A DNA stretch of 64,000 nucleotides. It comes from Alcaligenaceae bacterium SAGV5 (GTDB lineage: Bacteria > Pseudomonadota > Gammaproteobacteria > Burkholderiales > Burkholderiaceae_B). Of the stretch, positions 8,021 through 18,100 are shown one piece after another. The notes below the pieces were generated by a model that saw only the letters and a program-made list of their open reading frames with translations, was not told the DNA's origin and did no database searches. Positions within the stretch are counted from its first letter, which is position 1; every line of letters begins with the position of its first letter. The stretch lies in NCBI GenBank assembly GCA_009360345.1, contig SPDP01000001.1, forward strand, positions 310,001-374,000, given 5' to 3'. The position numbers were made by a program, and so were the translations under genes.

Positions 8021-8057
8021 CTAAAAATAAACGACCCGCGTCCGAGAGGAGACAGCT

Positions 8058-9038
8058 ATGGACCACAACAGACGTGCCCTCCTGGCCACGTTGCCCGCGA
8101 TGGCATGGGGAATGTCGGCAGGCGCCCGGGCGCAAGGCACCGCCTTCCCCGCCAGGCAGATGCGCTTCATCGTGCCTTTCACGGCGGGAGGGGGTAACGA
8201 TGTGCTGGCGCGCGACATCGCGCAGCCGCTGGCGGATATCCTTGGCCAGCCGGTCATCGTCGACAACAAGCCAGGGGCTGGCGGCAACATCGGCGCGGAC
8301 CTGGTGGCCAAGGCGGCGCCGGATGGCCATACGCTGCTGCTTGCCACGAATACGCTGACCATCAATCCGTTCGTGCTGCGCAACATCCCCTTCGACGTGG
8401 CCAAGGACCTGGCTCCCGTCATGCGCATCGCCAACCAGCCCATCGTCATCGTGGTCAACAACGCCTTGCCGGTGAAGAACATGCGCGAACTCGCGGCGTA
8501 TGCAGGCGAACATCCCGATCGCCTGAACTACGCCTCCCCGGGCAGCGGCACGCCCCACCACATGGCGGCCGAACTGTTCAAGCAAGTCTCGGGCATCGGC
8601 ATGGTGCACGTCCCCTACAAGGGCGCCAGCCAGGCGCTGACGGATCTCATCGCCGGCCAGGTGCAGGTCATGTTCGCGTCGATCATCTCGGCGCTGCCGT
8701 TCATCCAGAGCGGGCGCGTGCGTGTCATCGCCACGGCGGAAAGCCGTCGCCTGTCGCTGCTCAAGGACGTGCCGACGGTGCAGGAGTCGGGCTTTCCCAC
8801 CTACTCGGCCACCATCTGGGGCGGGGTCATGACCACGGCCGGCACGCCGCCGGCCGTGGTCGAGAAACTGGCGGCCTCGATCCGGCGCGCGCTCGACAAG
8901 CCGGGGGTGCGCCCGGGCCTGGTGGCGTCCGGTTTCGAGATCCTGCCCGAAGGGCCGGCGGAATTCGGCGCCACCGTGCGCAGCGACCTCGTCCAGTGGC
9001 AGGCGGTGGCCCGGAAGATCGGCATGGTGCCGGAGTGA
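8058..9038 (+). CDS. Bug-family (TctC) periplasmic substrate-binding protein
   Basis: The 326-residue protein belongs to the Bug/TctC receptors of tripartite tricarboxylate transporters, which are greatly expanded in Bordetella-type bacteria. It has an N-terminal export signal ending near 'SAGARAQ', then 'MRFIVPFTAGGGNDVLARDIAQPLAD', 'IVDNKPGAGGNIGADLVAKAAPDGHTLL' and 'YASPGSGTPHHMAAELF', the usual ligand-loop landmarks. No TctA or TctB membrane genes are nearby, as is common for Bug genes. Its promoter has the same motif pair as the extradiol dioxygenase promoter, so it probably binds the aromatic acid or a breakdown product of this pathway. A GGAG-type site precedes ATG 8058. Confidence 0.93.
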   Translation: MDHNRRALLATLPAMAWGMSAGARAQGTAFPARQMRFIVPFTAGGGNDVLARDIAQPLADILGQPVIVDNKPGAGGNIGADLVAKAAPDGHTLLLATNTLTINPFVLRNIPFDVAKDLAPVMRIANQPIVIVVNNALPVKNMRELAAYAGEHPDRLNYASPGSGTPHHMAAELFKQVSGIGMVHVPYKGASQALTDLIAGQVQVMFASIISALPFIQSGRVRVIATAESRRLSLLKDVPTVQESGFPTYSATIWGGVMTTAGTPPAVVEKLAASIRRALDKPGVRPGLVASGFEILPEGPAEFGATVRSDLVQWQAVARKIGMVPE

Positions 9039-9057
9039 CCGGTTTCCCGGGCCCGCC

Positions 9058-9957
9058 TCAGGCGCGTCCCGACCCGAACACCGATACGAGGAAGTCCACG
9101 AAGGCCTTGATGTGCGGGGGCACCGGACGGCGCGCCGTGTACAGCACCGCGATGGGCGGGCCGGGGCGCTTCCAGTCGGGCAGTACCTGCACCAGGCGTT
9201 TTTCCGCCAGCGATTGCGCCAGCAGGAAGTCCAGGTCTTCGTAGATGCCCAGTCCCGCCAGCGCGCAGGTCAGCCCCGCGCGGGTGCTGTCCACGATCAG
9301 GCGGCCTTCGGCGGCCACGCTCACGGTCTGTTTGCCTTTGACCAGTTGCCAGTCGTAGGGGCGGCCGGTGTCCGGATCCCAGAACTCGATCAGCCGGTGC
9401 CGGCGCAGTTCGTCCGGATGCCGTGGCGCGTGGTACAGCTTCAGGTAGGCGGGACTGGCCGCCATGATGTAGTTGCCCCGGCCCAGCAGCTTGAAGCGCA
9501 GCGGCGAGTCGCGCAGCGGGCCCACGCGCAGGCCGATATCGGCGCCCGAGACGGTGGGATCGACCACGCCTTCGTTGAGCGAGATGCGCAGCGAGATGTC
9601 GGGATACGCCTGGACGAACTCCGGCAGGCGCGGGATGACGCGCGCGTTGGCCACGGATTCGGCCATTTCCACATGCAGGTGGCCTTCGGCGCGGCCGCTG
9701 CGCGTCTGTATTTCCGCGTCCAGTTCGGCCAGTCCTTCCAGCAGCATGCCGGCGCGCTCGGCGTAGCGGCGGCCTTCGCGCGTGAGCCAGACGCGCCGGG
9801 TGGTGCGATTCAGCAACTGTGTGCCCAGGTGCCGTTCGAGCTCCTGGATGTGGCCGGTGATGGCCGAGCGTGAAACGCCGAGCTTGCGCGCGGCCCCGGT
9901 GAAGCTGCCGGTGTCGGCGACGGCCAGGAAAGCGCGTATGGGAGTCAGGCGGTCCAT
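9058..9957 (-). CDS. LysR-family transcriptional regulator
   Basis: The 299-residue protein begins with the LysR winged helix ('IRAFLAVADTGSFTGAARKLGVSRSAITGHIQELE', then 'LLNRTTRRVWLTREGRRY'), followed by a periplasmic-binding-like effector domain ('HLHVEMAESVANARVIPRLPEF', 'ADIGLRVGPL', 'GIYEDLDFLLAQ'). It resembles the CrgA/PA-type LysR subgroup. It is convergent with the Bug gene and divergent from the small-ORF/mdtJI region. The target is unknown; LysR proteins often control the divergent neighbour. The ATACTG-N11-CAGTAT dyad at 10009-10031 lies in that divergent gap. Confidence 0.93.
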   Translation of the reverse strand: MDRLTPIRAFLAVADTGSFTGAARKLGVSRSAITGHIQELERHLGTQLLNRTTRRVWLTREGRRYAERAGMLLEGLAELDAEIQTRSGRAEGHLHVEMAESVANARVIPRLPEFVQAYPDISLRISLNEGVVDPTVSGADIGLRVGPLRDSPLRFKLLGRGNYIMAASPAYLKLYHAPRHPDELRRHRLIEFWDPDTGRPYDWQLVKGKQTVSVAAEGRLIVDSTRAGLTCALAGLGIYEDLDFLLAQSLAEKRLVQVLPDWKRPGPPIAVLYTARRPVPPHIKAFVDFLVSVFGSGRA

Positions 9958-10008
9958 TGTTCAAGTATAGATAACAATGTGGTCAAGGCATCGAAGCAAT
10001 GGCGCCCT

Positions 10009-10031
10009 ATACTGGTATTCGTAGTCAGTAT
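10009..10031. promoter_or_regulatory. Dyad ATACTG-N11-CAGTAT, possible LysR-type site
   Basis: Perfect 6-base arms at 10009-10014 and 10026-10031 are separated by 11 bases, about 50 bases from the lysR start codon, in a locally AT-richer gap. The spacing resembles LysR-type dyads, but no second copy was found. The remainder of 9958-10354 shows only a doubtful small frame. Confidence 0.3.
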
Positions 10032-10055
10032 CCTTTTTCCATAGGGAGCGACCCC

Positions 10056-10223
10056 ATGTTCTGCCCGCTGTTCCGCGGACCGATCGCAAGGCGCCCTGCC
10101 ACGTTCACCGCAGGATATTCCGGAATCCCCGTCCATGCCACGCATGGCGTCCGGCTGGCATTCCGCAGCCATCCTGCCCGTGTCTTCAGCGCTTCCTCGA
10201 TCCTGCCCGCACCAGATCGTTAG
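10056..10223 (+). CDS. Doubtful 55-residue small ORF
   Basis: A frame of 55 residues starts at ATG 10056 with AGGGAG (10043-10048) 7 bases upstream, a good ribosome-binding site for so short a frame. The product starts MFCPLFRGPIARR. It is arginine-rich and has no membrane segment or domain I recognise. It lies between the lysR promoter and the small membrane protein at 10355. It may be a spurious frame in GC-rich leader DNA; only the ribosome-binding site argues for it. Confidence 0.2.
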   Translation: MFCPLFRGPIARRPATFTAGYSGIPVHATHGVRLAFRSHPARVFSASSILPAPDR

Positions 10224-10354
10224 CGTCGCCCGGACGCTCGCGCCGCCGCGCACGCCTCGCGCTGTCCGGCTGCCGCGACCAGGCCTCGCCACGACTCACG
10301 ACTGCCGCGCCAGCCGCATGGCTGCGTGCGTCCGTCATTCAAAGGAAGCGCATC

Positions 10355-10510
10355 ATGAATACGCCCATCACGACCCGATTCACCCATCCGACCCCGCCGG
10401 CGATGCCGAACCCCGCGTTCGCGTTCCGTCCGGCCGAGGTCATCGTCGCCGCCGCCAAGGTGCTGCTGCCCTTCGTCGTCATGGCCGGGATATTGTTGCT
10501 CGCACGGTAA
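10355..10510 (+). CDS. 51-residue single-span membrane protein upstream of mdtJI
   Basis: ATG 10355 is preceded by AAGGAAG and opens a 51-residue frame. The N-terminal half is proline- and threonine-rich ('THPTPPAMPNPAFAF'). The C-terminal half is one predicted membrane span ('AAAKVLLPFVVMAGILLLAR') ending at the stop. It ends 38 bases before mdtJ. The start contexts of the two genes are alike: GGAAGCGCATCATG here and GGAGCGCATCATG at mdtJ. E. coli mdtJI also has an upstream small ORF (mdtU) tied to spermidine-dependent expression. I see no sequence likeness, so the parallel is positional. It could be a leader peptide, an accessory subunit or spurious. Confidence 0.5.
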   Translation: MNTPITTRFTHPTPPAMPNPAFAFRPAEVIVAAAKVLLPFVVMAGILLLAR

Positions 10511-10548
10511 CAATTCCGCAATATCGCCATGAAAACGAGGAGCGCATC

Positions 10549-10914
10549 ATGCGACATTGGTTTTTTCTCGCCGTCGCCATCGCCGCCGAGGTAGCGGGCA
10601 CGAGCTTCATGAAGTGGAGCAGTGTCCACGGCCACCTGGGCGGCCTCGCGGCCATGTTCATCCTGCTGGGCGCGTCGTACTACGCGCTCTCGCTGGCCGT
10701 GATCCGCGTGCCGGTGGGGCTGGCCTACGCCGTCTGGGAAGGCGTGGGGCTGGTGGCGATCACGCTGGTCAGCCTGGCCTGGTTCGGTGAAAGCCTCGGC
10801 CCCATGAAGGCGGCCGGCATCGCCGCCGTCCTGGGCGGCATCCTGTTGATCAAGCGCGGCATGACGCCCGCCGCGGACGACGCCGCCGTCCCCGTGCTTG
10901 CCGCCGCGCGGTAG
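10549..10914 (+). CDS. mdtJ: SMR-family spermidine exporter subunit MdtJ
   Basis: The 121-residue protein equals E. coli MdtJ in length and follows it along its whole sequence: 'AIAAEVAGTSFMKWSSV' with the SMR glutamate in the first membrane helix, then 'SYYALSLAVIRVPVGLAYAVWEGVGLVAITL', and 'GGILLIKRG' at the end. Four membrane helices are visible. MdtJ and MdtI act as a heteromeric inner-membrane pair that exports spermidine by proton antiport. The ribosome-binding site is GAGGAG. It precedes mdtI by 8 bases. A longer frame extends upstream but overlaps the 51-residue gene and adds unrelated sequence. Confidence 0.9.
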   Translation: MRHWFFLAVAIAAEVAGTSFMKWSSVHGHLGGLAAMFILLGASYYALSLAVIRVPVGLAYAVWEGVGLVAITLVSLAWFGESLGPMKAAGIAAVLGGILLIKRGMTPAADDAAVPVLAAAR

Positions 10915-10922
10915 GGGGCAAC

Positions 10923-11255
10923 ATGCTGGATTCCTTCGCCTGGTTCCACGGGGTCATGCTGCTGGTCGCGGCGGGCCTGGAAGTGGCGGCCAACATCTTC
11001 CTGAAACTGTCGCGGGGCTTCACCCGCAGGATGTACGGCGCGTTGTCCATCGCCTTGGTCTTCGGTGCTTTTGCCTGCCTGTACGTGGCGGTGCAGGGCA
11101 TCGAGCTGTCGGTGGCCTATGCCGCATGGGGCGCGCTGGGCATCCTGGCCACAGCGCTGGCCGGGCGCGCCCTGTTCGGCCAGCGTATCCGCCCGGCCGG
11201 CTGGGCCGGCATGGGCCTGCTGCTGGCGGGCCTGTTGCTGATGAAGTTCGCCTAG
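10923..11255 (+). CDS. mdtI: SMR-family spermidine exporter subunit MdtI
   Basis: The 110-residue protein matches MdtI in length (109 in E. coli) and pattern: '[24 protein letters not shown]' with the conserved helix-1 glutamate, '[30 protein letters not shown]', and '[12 protein letters not shown]' at the end. Four membrane helices are expected. It is the partner of MdtJ, starting 8 bases after it. hemE starts about 40 bases downstream on the same strand, but nothing links it functionally. Confidence 0.9.
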   Translation: MLDSFAWFHGVMLLVAAGLEVAANIFLKLSRGFTRRMYGALSIALVFGAFACLYVAVQGIELSVAYAAWGALGILATALAGRALFGQRIRPAGWAGMGLLLAGLLLMKFA

Positions 11256-11295
11256 GGCGGGTAAAATCCCATGCTTCTCTTTGCCGAGGTCCGCC

Positions 11296-12369
11296 GTGTC
11301 CGAGCCCAAACTCCAGAATGACGTCTTTTTGCGGGCTCTCGCACGCCAGGAAACCGAATACACCCCGGTCTGGCTGATGCGACAGGCCGGTCGCTACCTG
11401 CCCGAGTACAACGCCACCCGCGCGCGCGCCGGTTCCTTCCTGGGCCTGGCCAAGAATCCCGACTACGCGACCGAGGTCACGCTGCAGCCGCTGGCGCGCT
11501 TTCCGCTGGATGCGGCCATCCTGTTTTCCGACATCCTGACCGTGCCCGACGCCATGGGCCTGGGCCTGGACTTCGCCGTGGGCGAGGGACCGCGCTTCGC
11601 CCGCCCGCTGCGCAGCGAGGCCGACGTGGCCAGGCTGGCCGTGCCCGACATGGCCGAACTGGACTACGTGTTCGCGGCCGTGAAGCAGATCCGGCGCGAC
11701 CTGCAAGGCCGCGTGCCGCTGATCGGTTTTTCCGGCAGCCCGTGGACCCTGGCCTGTTACATGGTGGAAGGGGCGGGGTCCAGCGACTACCGCACGGTCA
11801 AGACCATGATGTACAGCCGCCCTGATCTCATGCACCGGATCCTGGAGGTGAATGCCCAGGCGGTCGTCGCCTATCTGAACGCCCAGATCGAGGCAGGCGC
11901 CCAGGCTGTCATGATTTTCGACAGCTGGGGCGGTGTCCTGGCCGACGGCCTGTTCCAGGAGTTCTCGCTGGCCTATACCCGAAAAGTCCTGGCCGGGCTG
12001 GTCCGGCAGCATGAAGGCCGGCAGGTGCCGGCCATCGTGTTCACCAAGGGCGGCGGGCTGTGGCTGGAAGATATCGCCGCGTCCGGCTGCGATGCGGTCG
12101 GCCTGGACTGGACCGTCAATCTTGGCAAGGCGCGTGCCGCCGTGGGGGACCGCGTCGCCCTGCAAGGCAACCTGGATCCGATGACGCTGTTCGGCGGCGC
12201 GGACCGCATCCGGGCGGAAGTGGCGCGTACGCTGGACAGCTATGGCGCGGTGCCCGGCCACGTCTTCAACCTGGGCCATGGCATCTCGCAGTTCACGCCC
12301 CCCGAAGCGGTGGAGGTCCTGGTCGAGGCCGTCCACCAGCACAGCCGCCGGCAGCGCGGCAGCGCCTAG
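11296..12369 (+). CDS. hemE: Uroporphyrinogen decarboxylase
   Basis: The 357-residue enzyme removes four carboxyl groups from uroporphyrinogen III to give coproporphyrinogen III in heme synthesis. Family signatures are clear: '[16 protein letters not shown]' near the N-terminus, '[18 protein letters not shown]', '[18 protein letters not shown]' and '[11 protein letters not shown]'. GTG 11296 is preferred: GAGG (11286-11289) lies 6 bases before it, and the product then starts [15 protein letters not shown] as in other HemE proteins. A TTG at 11281 is in frame but lies upstream of that site. The gene is followed by the low-GC gap with DnaA boxes and then priA. Confidence 0.95.
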   Translation: MSEPKLQNDVFLRALARQETEYTPVWLMRQAGRYLPEYNATRARAGSFLGLAKNPDYATEVTLQPLARFPLDAAILFSDILTVPDAMGLGLDFAVGEGPRFARPLRSEADVARLAVPDMAELDYVFAAVKQIRRDLQGRVPLIGFSGSPWTLACYMVEGAGSSDYRTVKTMMYSRPDLMHRILEVNAQAVVAYLNAQIEAGAQAVMIFDSWGGVLADGLFQEFSLAYTRKVLAGLVRQHEGRQVPAIVFTKGGGLWLEDIAASGCDAVGLDWTVNLGKARAAVGDRVALQGNLDPMTLFGGADRIRAEVARTLDSYGAVPGHVFNLGHGISQFTPPEAVEVLVEAVHQHSRRQRGSA

Positions 12370-12711
12370 CTCAGTGTGGACAAGCCCCGCCGCGGCGGGG
12401 CGGGATGGCAGTGCTAACCCGTATTGTCTGGTATGCGGATTCAACTTATGCACATTCGCGCCACGACCGGGAATGCATCTTGCACGCTAGATGGGACTAC
12501 GGTTGTAGGCTTTAAGTTGTTGATTTATCTGGGTTTTCGTGGATCTGTATCATTAGATCCCAAAGTAAGCACTTTTCGTCTACGACCTATTACCTTATTT
12601 GTGCGCCGGTTGTCCCCAAAGTTATCCACAGCTTTCGGTCCGGAAAAAAATTCCCTGTCGAGCGCTGGGGTTAGCAAAGGTTCAGAGGTTTTACTTTAAG
12701 TTCCCGCGGCC
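12370..12711. other. Low-GC hemE-priA gap with DnaA boxes, candidate replication origin
   Basis: This 342-base gap has an AT-richer core (about 12495-12610). DnaA-box matches are TTATCCACA at 12622-12630 (perfect), TTATGCACA at 12446-12454 (fits TTATNCACA), TTGTCCACA on the minus strand at 12375-12383, and TTGTCCACA again at 12745-12753 just inside priA. TTGTCCCCA at 12610-12618 is weaker. In Caulobacter and relatives oriC also lies next to hemE. No dnaA, dnaN or parAB lies in the window. An 18-base GC palindrome (12384-12401) follows hemE and could be part of its terminator. Confidence 0.45.
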
Positions 12712-14988
<2,277 letters not shown>

Positions 14989-15076
14989 TGCGCGATCGCC
15001 GGCCGCCGCCCACGCTCGCCCCCGCCCACCGCCCGCGCGGCTGCCCGCCGCGCACCATCGATTCCCAAGCTTCCGT

Positions 15077-17206
15077 ATGACTGCCTCTTCCTCTTCCGCC
15101 GCGACCCGTGCCATGGACCGCGCCGAATCGCGGCTGAACAAGCCCGACGGGCGCGCCGCGCTGCCGCCGCTCGACGCCGGCATGAATCCGGCGCAGCGCG
15201 AGGCCGTGCGCTACCTGGACGGCCCCTGCCTGGTGCTGGCGGGAGCGGGCAGCGGCAAGACCCGCGTCATCACGCAGAAAATCGCCTATCTGCTGCGCGA
15301 CTGCGGCTATTCGGCGCGCAACGTGGCGGCGCTCACCTTCACCAACAAGGCCGCGCGCGAGATGGCCGAGCGGGTCGGGTCCGTCGCGCCGCCCAATGCC
15401 ATCAAGGGCCTGACCATCAGCACCTTCCATTCGCTGGGCGTGAAGATGCTGCGCGAGGAAGCCAAGCAGGTCGGGCTCAAGCCGCAGTTCTCCATACTGG
15501 CGGCGGACGATGCCATGGGCATCGTGCAGGAACTGGTCGCCACGACCGACAAGGGCCTGATCCGCGGCGTGCAGACCGCCATCTCGCTCTGGAAGAACGC
15601 ACTGGTCGAGCCGGATCAGGCCGAGCGCCTCGCCGCCACCGACAGCGAGCGCGACGCCGCGCGCGTCTACCGCAGCTACAACGCGACCCTGCGTTCTTAC
15701 CAGTCCGTCGATTTCGACGACCTGATCCGCCTGCCGGCCCGGCTGCTGGAGTCCGACCACGAGGCGCGCGAGCGCTGGCAGTCGCGCATCCGTTATCTGC
15801 TGGTGGACGAATACCAGGATACCAACGCCTGCCAGTACCGGCTGGTGCAATTGCTGACCGGGCCGCGCGCGATGCTGACCGCGGTGGGCGACGACGACCA
15901 GGCCATCTACGCCTGGCGCGGCGCGACCATCGAGAACCTGGCCAAGCTCACCACCGACTATCCCAGCCTGCGCGTCATCAAGCTCGAACAGAACTACCGT
16001 TCCATGCAGCGCATCCTGGCGGCGGCCAACAGCGTCATCGGGCACAACCCCAAGCTGTTCGACAAGAAGCTGTGGTCCGACCTGGGCGTGGGCGATCCGA
16101 TCGGCGTCATTCCCATGGACGACGAAGAGGCCGAGGCCGAATCCGTCGCCATGCGTATCTCCGCCGCGCGCTTCGAGCTGAAGGCGGACTGGCGCGACTT
16201 CGCCATCCTCTATCGCAGCAACCACCAGGCCCGCACCCTCGAACAGGCGCTGCGCAACCTGAAGATCCCGTACATGGTGTCGGGCGGGCAGAGCTTCTTC
16301 GACAAGGCCGAGGTGCGCGACATCATGGCCTACCTGCGCCTGATCGCCAACGACGAGGACGACCCGGCCTTCATCCGCGCCATCACCACGCCCAAGCGGG
16401 GCGTGGGGCAGTCGACCCTGGAAGTCCTGGGCACCTATGCGGGCGAACGCGAGATCCCGCTGTTCACCGCCGTGTTCGAGACGGGCCTGGAGCAACGCCT
16501 GCAGCCGCGCCAGCTCGGGCCGCTGCGCGAATTCTGCGAGTTCATCAACCGCATGCAGTGGCGCGCCGGCGCGGCCAAGGGCGATGCCGCCCCGTCGGGC
16601 GAGAGCGCCTCCGAGATCCTGGACGACCTGGTGCGCGCCATCCAGTACGAACGCTACCTGTACGATCACTTCGACGAGCGCGGCGCGCAGAACCGCTGGC
16701 AGACAGTGCTGGATCTGCTGGGCTGGCTCAAGCGCAAGGCCGAGGAAGACAAGATGAGCCTGATGGACCTGGTCCAGCACATCGCGCTCATCACCATGCT
16801 CGAGAAAAACGACGACGAGGATCCCGACCTGGTGCGCCTGTCCACGCTGCACGCCTCCAAGGGGCTGGAGTATCCGCACGTGTTCCTGGTCGGCACCGAG
16901 GAAGGGCTGCTGCCTCACCTGGGCAAGGATGACGAGGAAGGCGATCCCGCCAAGGCGGCCGAATCGCTGGAAGCCCGGGTGCAGGAGGAACGCCGCCTGA
17001 TGTACGTCGGCATCACCCGCGCGCGCCGCACGCTGAACGTCACCTGGTGCAAGAAGCGCAAGCGCGGCCGCGAGGACATCGCGCGCGAGCCTTCGCGCTT
17101 CATCAAGGAAATGGGGCTGGAGACCGACGAGGTGGCCGACGCCACGCCCGGGCTCAGCGCCAAGGAAAGGCTGGACCGGCTGAAGTCCCTGCTGAAGAAG
17201 GAGTGA
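15077..17206 (+). CDS. rep: ATP-dependent DNA helicase Rep (UvrD/Rep family)
   Basis: The 709-residue SF1A helicase unwinds DNA 3' to 5' and helps forks pass obstacles. Motifs in order: Q-motif 'MNPAQREAVRYLDGP', Walker A GAGSGKTRVI, 'TFTNKAAREM', 'LLVDEYQDTN', 'VGDDDQAIYAWRGA', 'LEQNYRS', 'TLHASKGLEYPHVFLVG' and 'YVGITRAR'. 'LMDLVQHIALITML' before the TLHASKGLE motif resembles Rep more than UvrD. ATG 15077 gives a short unconserved leader and a frame independent of priA; the frame is open well upstream but overlaps priA. It starts 88 bases after priA, so the two may be co-transcribed. Confidence 0.93.
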   Translation: MTASSSSAATRAMDRAESRLNKPDGRAALPPLDAGMNPAQREAVRYLDGPCLVLAGAGSGKTRVITQKIAYLLRDCGYSARNVAALTFTNKAAREMAERVGSVAPPNAIKGLTISTFHSLGVKMLREEAKQVGLKPQFSILAADDAMGIVQELVATTDKGLIRGVQTAISLWKNALVEPDQAERLAATDSERDAARVYRSYNATLRSYQSVDFDDLIRLPARLLESDHEARERWQSRIRYLLVDEYQDTNACQYRLVQLLTGPRAMLTAVGDDDQAIYAWRGATIENLAKLTTDYPSLRVIKLEQNYRSMQRILAAANSVIGHNPKLFDKKLWSDLGVGDPIGVIPMDDEEAEAESVAMRISAARFELKADWRDFAILYRSNHQARTLEQALRNLKIPYMVSGGQSFFDKAEVRDIMAYLRLIANDEDDPAFIRAITTPKRGVGQSTLEVLGTYAGEREIPLFTAVFETGLEQRLQPRQLGPLREFCEFINRMQWRAGAAKGDAAPSGESASEILDDLVRAIQYERYLYDHFDERGAQNRWQTVLDLLGWLKRKAEEDKMSLMDLVQHIALITMLEKNDDEDPDLVRLSTLHASKGLEYPHVFLVGTEEGLLPHLGKDDEEGDPAKAAESLEARVQEERRLMYVGITRARRTLNVTWCKKRKRGREDIAREPSRFIKEMGLETDEVADATPGLSAKERLDRLKSLLKKE

Positions 17207-17337
17207 ACTCTGGGCGAGGCCCTCTTCACGATGGCCTCAGCTTGGTGCTTGACTGGGCCACGCTGCAGCTTGATGCGGCAGGGCTATCAAAAACAACGTA
17301 GGGGCATACACGGTGGAGGCGCAGGTATGACAGGGCG

Positions 17338-17914
17338 CGCAAGGTATCCACATCATCATCAGTAGCGCCGTCTGCGCTATTGGGCGACATTCGAGCACTG
17401 ATTGAGACGTCGCGCCGCCGCGCCGCCTCGGCAGTCAATGCTGAGCTGACCCTGCTGTTTTGGCGCAATTGAGTTGGTCGCACTTTGTTCCGCTGCTGGT
17501 GCTTAAAGAGCCGATGCAGCGGGACTACTACGCGCAGATGGCGGGGGCCGAGCGCTGGAGTGTGCGCGCGCTATGGATCTGTTGTTCTACAACCGCAAGC
17601 TGCGTCGGCTAGTGGCCGTCGAATTAAAGATCGGCGAATTCAAGGCCACATACAAAGGGCGGATGGAGCTTTATCTGCGCTGGCTCGATAAGCATGAACG
17701 CGAGCCGGAGGAAGCCTCGCCACTCGGAATCATTCTTTGCACTGGCAAGAAACGCGGATAGATCGAATTACTGGAGTTGGACAAATCAAGTATTCACGTT
17801 GCCGAGTATCTGACCACCTTGCCACCGCGTGCGGTGTTGGGCGAGCGGTTGCAGCAGGCGATTGAACGGGCACGACTGCAGATCGAGCAGCGGCAGGCGG
17901 ACGAAGAATCCTGA
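17338..17914 (+). pseudogene. DUF1016 (YhcG-type PDDEXK nuclease) pseudogene with internal deletions
   Basis: Three pieces of one DUF1016 protein lie in order. 'ALLGDIRALIETSRRRAASAVNAELTLLFW' starts at 17374 and runs into a stop. 'LSWSHFVPLL', 'LKEPMQRDYYAQ' and 'ERWSVRAL' follow directly in another frame. 'MDLLFYNRKLRRLVAVELKIG' with 'GRMELYLRWLDKHE' starts at 17573, is interrupted by TAG 17759-17761, and continues as 'IELLELDKSSIHVAEYLTTLPPRAVL' to TGA 17914. Compared with intact members, segments between the first and second pieces (roughly 65 residues) and between the second and third (roughly 80) are missing. No start codon is left in the first frame. It is decayed, not a frameshift error. 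Nothing recognisable lies in 17207-17337. Confidence 0.85.
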
Positions 17915-17971
17915 ATTCTTGATTGTGGTGTAACGTGGGCTTCATCCTTAAAAGGGTAATTACCTAGTCCT

Positions 17972-18003
17972 TTAACATTCTATAGTTCTATACATAGAAT
18001 GTT
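17972..18003 (+). promoter_or_regulatory. Sigma-70-like promoter with overlapping inverted repeats upstream of hyuA
   Basis: TTAACA (17972-17977) and TAGAAT (17995-18000) are spaced 17 bases apart, a good sigma-70 promoter for the following operon. Perfect 10-base arms AACATTCTAT (17974-17983) and ATAGAATGTT (17994-18003) overlap both elements. A nested palindrome TTCTATACATAGAA occupies 17986-17999. A protein bound there would block polymerase, so this is a good candidate operator, perhaps for one of the GntR proteins downstream. Confidence 0.6.
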
Positions 18004-18100
18004 TTTCGAGTTCTAATAGCGCCAGATTCGGACGCGGCCGCGTGGCGGCCGTGTGCCGGGGAACGATCGCCCGCTGGGGCGGCATCTGGAGGAAAGACTC

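Noticed and set aside
12384..12401. 18-base GC palindrome as a hemE terminator
   Set aside because: No T run follows on either strand; it may only be part of a terminator or unrelated.
18053..18100. Earlier GTG start for hydantoinase A
   Set aside because: No ribosome-binding site, and the extra residues are not family-like; GTG 18101 has GGAGG.
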